Source: Streptomyces sp. SKN60 (GTDB taxonomy: Bacteria; Actinomycetota; Actinomycetes; Streptomycetales; Streptomycetaceae). From it: a stretch of DNA of 64,000 bases. The position numbers and the translations under genes were made by a program. Location: the NCBI RefSeq assembly GCF_026236535.1, contig NZ_JAHTMW010000001.1, forward strand, positions 434,001 through 498,000. Direction: 5' to 3'. The notes beneath the pieces were generated by a model. That model was not told where the DNA came from, made no database searches, and was given only the letters and a program-made list of their open reading frames with translations. Shown in pieces: positions 58,264 to 64,000 of this stretch. Position 1 is the first letter of the stretch, and every line of letters starts with the position of its first letter.

Positions 58264-58269
58264 ACAGTA
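58264..58269 (-). promoter_or_regulatory. -10 element of a leaderless aroH transcript
   Basis: TACTGT (58269-58264) on the minus strand is separated from the GTG start by 7 bases. Confidence 0.45.
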
Positions 58270-58431
58270 CGGGGTCTTCGCCCCGTCTCGTCCCGCTGAC
58301 CAATGACTGAGACACGGGCGTGCCGCACGGCCCCGTGACCGACACCTTCCGCAGGTCCGCGCGTTGAACACCGCTGTGACGTTCCGGGCCTTCCGACGCC
58401 TCAACCGGACAACCGAAACCGAGGACTGGGT

Positions 58432-60450
58432 GTGATCCACCGACACCGCAACGACCGCAGGAAGAGACGACTGCTCTACGGCGCACTCGCGGGTGTCGTC
58501 GCGGGCGCCACGCTCGGCACCCTGGCGGTCGCCGCCCCCGGCGTCCTCGGCGGCGGCCCGGACGGCAAGAGCGGCGGCCCCTCGCCGCGGGCCCGCTCGC
58601 TGCAGGCCGCGTTCGACGACGCGGCGCGCGCGTACGGCGTACCGCGCAGCGTGCTCATGGCGGTCTCGTACCGGCAGACCCGCTGGGAGTCCCACGGCGG
58701 CGAGCCGAGCACCACCGGCGCCTACAACGTCATGGGGCTGACCAAGGTCGAGCCGGGTGACGTCGAGCGGCCCGACGCCCGGGAGCGGCTCGCGCATCTC
58801 AACGAGAGCGGGCGGCCGGAGATCGAGCGGACCTTCGTGGCCTCCCGGGTGCTGAAGGTGCTGCCGAAGGAGCCGGTCGACACCTCCGACCCGCGGCTGC
58901 ACACGCTCGACAAGGCCGCCGCGCTGACCGGCGCGTCCGCCGAGGAGCTGAAGCACGACCCGGCCGCCGGCATCCGGGCCGGTGCGGCGCTGCTCGCCGC
59001 ATACCAGCGCGAGGCCGGCGGCGACGAGCTGCCGACCGACCCGGGCGCCTGGTACCCGGCGGTCGCGCGCTACAGCCAGGCCACCGACCCCGAGGGCGCC
59101 GAGCTGTTCGCCCGCCGGGTCTACGAGTCGATCCGCACCGGCGAGCGGGAGCTCACCGCGGACGGCGAGCAGGTCGTGCTGCCGGCCGACCCGTCCGTAC
59201 GGCCGCGGAAACCGGCGCGGCTGCCGCTCGCGGCCGCCTTCGCGAGCACCACGACCGTCCCCACGCCCGCCTGCCCGGCGTCCTTGAACTGCACCTTCGT
59301 CCCTTCGCGGACCGCCGCCGACGGCACCCGCAACTACACGCCCGCCGCCCGCCCCGACCAGGGCGTCGACATCCGGCAGATCGTCATCCACGACACCGAG
59401 GGCGGCTACGACGGCTCGCTGGCCGCGCTCACCAACCCGGACGTCAAGGCCAGCGCCCACTATCTGGTGCGCGCCTCGGACGGTCTGGTCACCCAGCTGG
59501 TCGAGAACAAGGACCTCGCCTGGCATGCCGGGAACTGGACGCTCAACATGCACTCGATCGGCGTGGAGCACGAGGGCTACGCCATCAGCGAGAGCAGCTG
59601 GTACACCGAGCCGCAGTACGAGTCGACGGCCGCCCTGGTGAAGTACCTCGCCGACAGCTACAGCGTACCGCTCGACCGCGAGCACGTCATCGGCCACGAC
59701 GAGGTGCCGATGCAGCTCGACGGCTATGCGGGCAGGACCCACTGGGACCCGGGCCCGTACTGGGACTGGAACCACTTCATGGCCCTGATGGGCGCGCCGA
59801 CCGGCGACCCCGGCTCCGGCGGCCCGCTCCGGGCCGGGCAGGTCGTCCGGGTGGTGCCGCCGTTCACCACGGCCAACCAGCCCAGGCTCACGTACAACGG
59901 CGGCACCGCCGTCACCCCGCGCCCGGCCAACTTCGGCTACCTCTACACCGAGCCGTCGACGGCCGCGCCGACGCTGACCGACCCGTACTTCAGCTCGCTG
60001 TGGTCCGAGGGCTCGAACTGGGCGAACAAGGTCCGCGCGGGCGGCACCTATGTGGTCGCCGAGTCCCGCACCGACTGGACGGCGATCTGGTACGGCGGGA
60101 AGAAGGCCTGGTTCCAGAACCCGGGCGGCCGGTACACCGCGCCGGTGTCCGGCTCCCCCACGGTGGTCAGGGCGAAGCCCGGTGTCACCGTGCGGCTGTA
60201 CGGGCGCGCCTACCCCGAGACCGCCGCCTACCGGGCCGCCGGCCTGGAGGCCCCGACGGACAGCCCCGACTACCTGACCAGGTACTCGCTGCCCCCGGGC
60301 CAGGCGTACGCGAAGGCCGGCCCGGCGGTGCGGGGCGACGACTTCTTCGGCTCCGCACAGCAGAACGTCGTCGGCAGCGACACGTACGTCCCGATCCGCT
60401 ACGGCCACCGGCTGGCGTGGGTGAAGGCCGACCAGGTCACGGTCGTCTGA
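58432..60450 (+). CDS. N-acetylmuramoyl-L-alanine amidase with N-terminal muramidase-like domain
   Basis: 672 aa, GTG start with GAGGA 6 bases upstream. A basic N-terminus and one hydrophobic segment (ALAGVVAGATLGTLAVAAPGVL) suggest a signal peptide. Residues 50-245 (AARAYGVPRSVLMAVSYRQTRWES...) resemble a transglycosylase-like helical fold. The Amidase_2 domain (about 300-460) has IVIHDTEGGYDGSL, SIGVEHEGYAISE and HVIGHDEVPMQ with zinc-binding His. The C-terminal 200 residues look like SH3-type repeats (WTAIWYGGKKAWFQNP). It cleaves peptidoglycan stems; a second activity of the N-terminal region is unproven. Confidence 0.88.
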   Translation: MIHRHRNDRRKRRLLYGALAGVVAGATLGTLAVAAPGVLGGGPDGKSGGPSPRARSLQAAFDDAARAYGVPRSVLMAVSYRQTRWESHGGEPSTTGAYNVMGLTKVEPGDVERPDARERLAHLNESGRPEIERTFVASRVLKVLPKEPVDTSDPRLHTLDKAAALTGASAEELKHDPAAGIRAGAALLAAYQREAGGDELPTDPGAWYPAVARYSQATDPEGAELFARRVYESIRTGERELTADGEQVVLPADPSVRPRKPARLPLAAAFASTTTVPTPACPASLNCTFVPSRTAADGTRNYTPAARPDQGVDIRQIVIHDTEGGYDGSLAALTNPDVKASAHYLVRASDGLVTQLVENKDLAWHAGNWTLNMHSIGVEHEGYAISESSWYTEPQYESTAALVKYLADSYSVPLDREHVIGHDEVPMQLDGYAGRTHWDPGPYWDWNHFMALMGAPTGDPGSGGPLRAGQVVRVVPPFTTANQPRLTYNGGTAVTPRPANFGYLYTEPSTAAPTLTDPYFSSLWSEGSNWANKVRAGGTYVVAESRTDWTAIWYGGKKAWFQNPGGRYTAPVSGSPTVVRAKPGVTVRLYGRAYPETAAYRAAGLEAPTDSPDYLTRYSLPPGQAYAKAGPAVRGDDFFGSAQQNVVGSDTYVPIRYGHRLAWVKADQVTVV

Positions 60451-60480
60451 CCCCGACCCGATCGTCCGGCACCCGGACAT

Positions 60481-60500
60481 CCGGCCCCTCCGGGGGCCGG
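60481..60500 (+). terminator. Hairpin after the amidase gene
   Basis: An 8-bp stem (60481-60488 and 60493-60500) with 4-base loop, 30 bases beyond the stop, directly before the trp leader. Confidence 0.55.
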
Positions 60501-60507
60501 GCTGGGC

Positions 60508-60513
60508 TACAGT
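60508..60513 (+). promoter_or_regulatory. -10 element of the trp leader
   Basis: TACAGT lies 6 bases before the ATG of the leader peptide, so the transcript probably starts at or next to that A and the leader peptide is read leaderless. Confidence 0.5.
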
Positions 60514-60519
60514 GCTCGC

Positions 60520-60576
60520 ATGTTCGCGCACTCGAACCAGAACTGGTGGTGGACCGCTCATCCGGCGGCCCACTGA
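60520..60576 (+). CDS. trpL: Tryptophan leader peptide
   Basis: 18 codons (MFAHSNQNWWWTAHPAAH) with three adjacent Trp codons at positions 9-11, then a stop. It precedes a hairpin and trpEG. The composition and position are those of an attenuation leader peptide, and closely match what I recall for the S. venezuelae trpE leader. When Trp-tRNA is low, the ribosome should stall on the Trp codons. It is too short to be found by normal gene callers. Confidence 0.93.
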   Translation: MFAHSNQNWWWTAHPAAH

Positions 60577-60630
60577 CTGCGCGTACACCGAGACACACGC
60601 GAAGGCCGCCCGAGGGGCGGCCTTTCTCGT
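60548..60630 (+). promoter_or_regulatory. trp attenuator
   Basis: The terminator stem is AAGGCCGCCC (60602-60611) with GGGCGGCCTT (60615-60624), loop GAG. GGCGGCC in the end of the leader-peptide coding region (60564-60570) can pair with GGCCGCC (60604-60610), forming the antiterminator, and can instead pair with the Trp-codon side (GTGG at 60548-60551 with CCAC at 60569-60572). This is the classic set of mutually exclusive structures. Confidence 0.88.
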
Positions 60631-60679
60631 ACCCGCGAGGCCGTTCCTCTCCGACTCCCACGGAAGGAACCACCCGCTC

Positions 60680-62563
60680 ATGGACACCGATCCCACGGTC
60701 CTCTCCCGTCTCCTCGACGACTCCTGCCCGCCCTTCGCACTGCTGCGCCGGCGCACCCCCGGCCGCGACCACGACACCGTCGAGGTGCTGATCGGCCGGG
60801 TGCACGAGGCCGAGCGGCTCGCCGAGCTGCCGGTGGGCGAGCGGCCGACGCTCGCGCTCGTACCCTTCCGGCAGATCCGCGAGCGCGGCTTCGACGTGCG
60901 CGACGACGGGACCCCGCTGTCCGTGCTCGTCGCCGACGAGGCGTACGAGCTGCCGCTCGCCGAGGCCCTCGACCGGCTCCCGGCCCATGACGTGAAGGTC
61001 GAGGGCGGCGGCTTCGACGTCTCCGACGAGGAGTACGGGCGGATCGTGCGCCGGGTCATCGACGAGGAGATCGGGTCCGGCGAGGGCGCCAACTTCGTCA
61101 TCCGCCGCACCTTCACCGGCGCGATCCCCGGCTTCGGACGGGCCGACGCGCTCGCCCTGTTCCGGCGGCTGCTCGCGGGCGAGCGGGGCGCGTACTGGAC
61201 CTTCGTCGTGCATACCGGGGAGCGCACCCTGGTCGGCGCCAGCCCGGAGGTGCACGTCCGGATGTCCGGCGGGACGGTCGTGATGAACCCGATCAGCGGC
61301 ACCTACCGCTACCCGGCGGGCACCGCGCCGACCCCCGAGGACCTGCTCGCGTTCCTGGCCGACCGCAAGGAGACCGAGGAGCTGTCGATGGTGGTCGACG
61401 AGGAGCTGAAGATGATGTGCACGGTCGGCGACCGGGGCGGGGTGGTGATCGGACCGCGCCTGAAGGAGATGGCGCACCTCGCCCACACCGAGTACGAGCT
61501 GCGCGGCCGGTCCTCGCTCGATGTGCGCGAGGTGCTGCGCGAGACGATGTTCGCGGCCACCGTCACCGGCTCCCCGCTGCAGAACGCCTGCCGGGTGATC
61601 GAGCGCCACGAGGTCGGCGGGCGCGGCTACTACGCGGGCGCGCTCGCCCTGCTCGGCACCGACGAGAACGGCGCGCAGACCCTGGACTCCCCCATCCTCA
61701 TCCGTACCGCCGACATCGACGCGGAGGGCACCCTGCGGGTGCCGGTCGGCGCCACGCTGGTGCGGCACTCCGACCCGGCGGGCGAGGTCGCCGAGACGCA
61801 CGCCAAGGCGGCGGGCGTGCTGGCGGCGTTGGGGGTACGGGAGGGGCGGCCGCGCGCGGAGGGCGCGGTGCCGGCCCGGCTCGCCGAGGACCCGCGGGTG
61901 CGGGCGGCGCTCGACGCGCGGCGGGCCGACCTGGCGCCGTTCTGGCTGAAGATGCAGGTGCGCTCGGCGGAGCTGTCCGGCCACGCGCTCGTCATCGACG
62001 CCGAGGACACCTTCACCGCGATGCTCGCGCATCTGCTGCGCTCCTCGGGCCTGGAGGTCTCGGTGCTCCGCTACGACGAGCCGGGCCTGCGCGAGCTCGC
62101 CCTCGCCCACGAGGGCCCGGTCGTCCTGGGCCCGGGTCCCGGCGACCCGCAGGACGCGGCCGACCCGAAGATGCGCTTCCTGCGCGGGCTCACGGCGGAG
62201 CTGCTGCGGGAGCACCGGCACGGTCTGCTCGGCGTCTGCCTGGGCCACGAGCTGATCGCGGCAGAACTGGGCCTGGAGATCGTCCGGAAGCGGACACCGT
62301 TCCAGGGCGCGCAGGTGCGGATCGACCTGTTCGGGCAGGAGCAGACGGTCGGCTTCTACAACAGTTTCACGGCGCGCTGCGACGACCGGACGGCGACCGA
62401 ACTGGCGCTGCACCGGATCGAGGTGAGCCGGGACGCCGCGTCGGACGAGGTGCACGCGCTGCGCGGCCCGGGCTTCGCCGGGGTGCAGTTCCACCCGGAG
62501 TCGGTCCTGACGATGGACGGGGCGGCGGTGACCGCCTCGCTGCTCGCGGGCGTGCTCGTCTGA
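60680..62563 (+). CDS. trpE: Fused anthranilate synthase TrpEG
   Basis: 627 aa, ATG start with GGAAGGAA upstream. TrpE part (about residues 1-425) includes AEELS/KETEELSMVVDEELKMM, the GSPLQNACRVIERHE chorismate-binding block and SGTYRYPAGTAPTPEDLLAFL. The TrpG part (about 440-627) has the glutaminase Cys in LLGVCLGHELIAAE and His-Glu in GVQFHPESVL. It converts chorismate and glutamine to anthranilate. The N-terminal LLES Trp-binding motif is not obvious (reads ALLRRR). Regulated by the attenuator upstream. Confidence 0.93.
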   Translation: MDTDPTVLSRLLDDSCPPFALLRRRTPGRDHDTVEVLIGRVHEAERLAELPVGERPTLALVPFRQIRERGFDVRDDGTPLSVLVADEAYELPLAEALDRLPAHDVKVEGGGFDVSDEEYGRIVRRVIDEEIGSGEGANFVIRRTFTGAIPGFGRADALALFRRLLAGERGAYWTFVVHTGERTLVGASPEVHVRMSGGTVVMNPISGTYRYPAGTAPTPEDLLAFLADRKETEELSMVVDEELKMMCTVGDRGGVVIGPRLKEMAHLAHTEYELRGRSSLDVREVLRETMFAATVTGSPLQNACRVIERHEVGGRGYYAGALALLGTDENGAQTLDSPILIRTADIDAEGTLRVPVGATLVRHSDPAGEVAETHAKAAGVLAALGVREGRPRAEGAVPARLAEDPRVRAALDARRADLAPFWLKMQVRSAELSGHALVIDAEDTFTAMLAHLLRSSGLEVSVLRYDEPGLRELALAHEGPVVLGPGPGDPQDAADPKMRFLRGLTAELLREHRHGLLGVCLGHELIAAELGLEIVRKRTPFQGAQVRIDLFGQEQTVGFYNSFTARCDDRTATELALHRIEVSRDAASDEVHALRGPGFAGVQFHPESVLTMDGAAVTASLLAGVLV

Positions 62564-62568
62564 CGGTG

Positions 62569-63567
62569 CTACGGGATCCGCGGGACCAGGACGTTCTCGC
62601 TGCGCCTCCCGGCGAGGTGGTCGAGGACGTTCTGGACCGTGGTGTCGATGATCTGGCCCACCGCGTCGGCCGTGTAGTACGCCTGGTGCGAGGTGACCAC
62701 CACGTTCGGGAAGGTCACCAGGCGGGCCAGGGTGTCGTCCTCGATGCCCGCCAGGGACTTGTCGAGGAAGAAGAGCCCGGCCTCCGCCTCGTACACGTCG
62801 AGGCCCACCCCGGAGAAGCGGCCGGCGCGCAGTTCGCCGACCAGGGCCTCGGTGTCGATGAGGCCGCCGCGGCTGGAGTTCACCAGGATCGCGTCGTCCT
62901 TCATCGAGCGCAGCGCGGCGGCGTCGACGATGTGGTGGGTGTCCGGCAGCAGCGGCACGTGCAGGCTGATCAGGTCGGCCTCGGCGAAGAGACGTTCCTT
63001 GTCGGTGTACGTCATGCCGAGTTCGGCGCAGGCCGGGTTCACGGCGATGTCCCAGCCGAGCAGCCTCATGCCGAAGCCGTGGGCGATCCGGGTGAACGCC
63101 TCGCCGATCTTGCCGGTGCCGAGGACGCCGACGGTGCGGCCGCGCAGGTCGCGGCCCATCAGCCCATCGAGCCGGAAGTCGAAGTCTCGGGTGCGGTTGG
63201 AGGCCCGGACGATGCGCCGGTTGACCGCCATCGCGAGGGTCCAGGCGAACTCGGCGACGGAGTAGGGCGAGTAGTACGAGACGCGGGCGACGGTGAGGCC
63301 GAGCCGTTCGGCCACGTCGAGGTCGATGTTGTTGAAGCCGGTGGAGCGCTGGGCGATCAGCTGGGTGCCGCCGGCCGCGAGGGTCTGCAGCACCCGGTGG
63401 TCGAGGACGGCGTTGACGCTGGTGGAGACGATCTCGTAGCCGGCGGCGATGGGCGCGGTGTCCTCGGTGAGGAAGACGTCCAGGCAGCGGACCTCGTGGT
63501 GTCCTGCGAAGGCCTTCTCGATCAGCGGCTTCTCGTCCGCCTGCACGCCGAATGCCAGGATCTCCAC
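62569..63567 (-). CDS. D-2-hydroxyacid dehydrogenase (D-lactate dehydrogenase-like)
   Basis: 332 aa from the GTG at 63567 with GGAGGGG 3 bases upstream. NAD fold GRTVGVLGTGKIGEAFTRIAHGFGMRLLGWD at about residues 145-175, NSSRGGLIDTEAL with the catalytic Arg-type residue, GVGLDVYEAEAG and SHQAYYT with the catalytic His. It resembles fermentative LdhA more than SerA. It ends 5 bases from trpEG with no terminator between, so these convergent genes may interfere. Confidence 0.88.
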   Translation of the reverse strand: MEILAFGVQADEKPLIEKAFAGHHEVRCLDVFLTEDTAPIAAGYEIVSTSVNAVLDHRVLQTLAAGGTQLIAQRSTGFNNIDLDVAERLGLTVARVSYYSPYSVAEFAWTLAMAVNRRIVRASNRTRDFDFRLDGLMGRDLRGRTVGVLGTGKIGEAFTRIAHGFGMRLLGWDIAVNPACAELGMTYTDKERLFAEADLISLHVPLLPDTHHIVDAAALRSMKDDAILVNSSRGGLIDTEALVGELRAGRFSGVGLDVYEAEAGLFFLDKSLAGIEDDTLARLVTFPNVVVTSHQAYYTADAVGQIIDTTVQNVLDHLAGRRSENVLVPRIP

Positions 63568-63635
63568 GGGCCCCTCCAGGGATGTGCCGGTTTCGTCCGA
63601 ATCAAGGGCGAATATACGCTCGCCCGCCCGGCCGC

Positions 63636-64000
63636 TCAGCCGAAGAACACCCCCGCCTCCGCGTACAGCGCCGGGTCCACCGTCTTCAGGCGCGCGGTCG
63701 CGGCGGCCAGCGGCACCCGCACCACCTCCGTACCGCGCAGGGCGACCATCGTCCCGTACTCCCCGTCCCGTACGGCGTCGACGGCGTGGAGCCCGAAGCG
63801 GGTGGCCAGCCAGCGGTCGAAGGCGCTCGGGCTGCCGCCGCGCTGCACATGCCCGAGCACGGTGGTGCGGGCCTCCTTGCCGGTGCGCCGCTCGATCTCG
63901 GCGGCCAGCCACTCCCCCACCGAGCCCTGCGCCGGGCCGCCGGCGCGCGGCCGGGCGCCCTCGGCGACGACCAGGATCGGGGCGTAGGTGGCGCGGAAGC
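63636..64000 (-). CDS. pfkA: 6-phosphofructokinase (3' part, start beyond the window)
   Basis: The open frame runs off the right edge; 121 codons of the C-terminal part are visible. Residues FRATYAPILVVAEGARP, then GEWLAAEIERRTGKEARTTVLGHVQRGGSPSAFDR, match the ATP-PfkA C-terminal half, where GHVQRGG is part of the effector/substrate site. It phosphorylates fructose 6-phosphate in glycolysis. Streptomyces often has several pfkA paralogues, so the specific copy is not settled. Confidence 0.92.
   Translation of the reverse strand, partial: FRATYAPILVVAEGARPRAGGPAQGSVGEWLAAEIERRTGKEARTTVLGHVQRGGSPSAFDRWLATRFGLHAVDAVRDGEYGTMVALRGTEVVRVPLAAATARLKTVDPALYAEAGVFFG

Overview
The window is a GC-rich (about 72-73%) actinobacterial chromosome segment with strong G/C third-position bias and many GTG and some TTG starts. 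Gene content and order match the Streptomyces core chromosome. From memory, the order resembles the S. coelicolor block from the PhoD phosphatase through ileS, divIVA, ftsZ, the dcw cluster, metF, thi, bfr, aroH and trpEG to pfkA. I see no insertion sequence, prophage, CRISPR array, rRNA or tRNA gene. The novelty lies in regulatory sites and unusual family members, not in a mobile island.

Layout. (1) 1-9.1 kb: a DsbA-like protein (cut at its 5' end), Tat-exported PhoD and a secreted M43-type metalloprotease read rightward and end at a large bidirectional terminator. Leftward are a dienelactone-hydrolase-like protein, a CPA1 antiporter, a GNAT-rluD-lspA operon and DdbA, a histone-like/DksA fusion. 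(2) 9.4-12.9 kb: a translational T-box riboswitch and ileS, whose product carries the altered GXHH signature. (3) 13-30.7 kb, leftward: the division and cell-wall cluster rsmH-ftsL-ftsI-murE-murF-mraY-murD-ftsW-murG-ftsQ-ftsZ-pgeF-yggS-sepF-sepG-divIVA, many genes overlapping by 4 bp. There is no mraZ, murC, ddl or ftsA. (4) 31-38.8 kb: beta-carbonic anhydrase, a MoxR / DUF58 / transglutaminase envelope operon, then leftward DUF3040, a methyltransferase and a SAV_6107 HEPN protein. (5) 38.8-44.9 kb: a degenerate ABC-like ATPase, a YhgE/Pip membrane protein and a TetR regulator behind a likely TetR operator, then DUF4126 and a phytoene-desaturase-type oxidoreductase. (6) 44.9-51.6 kb: a Tyr/Gln-rich membrane protein, metF, thiE, an Rv2175c-type regulator, an FAD oxidoreductase, and a TPP riboswitch with thiO-thiS-thiG. 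(7) 51.6-58.3 kb: a PASTA Ser/Thr kinase, endonuclease IV, a His-rich DUF4396 membrane protein behind a CsoR-like copper operator, a molybdopterin oxidoreductase, bfr, and bfd under an iron box, then class II DAHP synthase. (8) 58.4-64 kb: a two-domain cell-wall amidase, the trp leader peptide and attenuator, fused trpEG, a D-2-hydroxyacid dehydrogenase and the 3' end of pfkA.

Functionally, the centre of the window makes peptidoglycan precursors (MurE, MurF, MraY, MurD, MurG), polymerises them at the septum (FtsW, FtsI, FtsL, FtsQ), builds and aligns the Z ring (FtsZ, SepF, SepG) and directs tip growth (DivIVA). Around it lie aromatic (AroH, TrpEG), thiamine, folate and metal genes with at least four classes of cis-regulation readable in the DNA: T-box, TPP riboswitch, trp attenuator and metal-responsive operators. 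The observations I rate highest are the copper-type operator before the DUF4396 gene, the GXHH IleRS, the ACTGAC operator before an ABC-like gene lacking canonical ATPase motifs, and the DdbA fusion with a missing zinc ligand.
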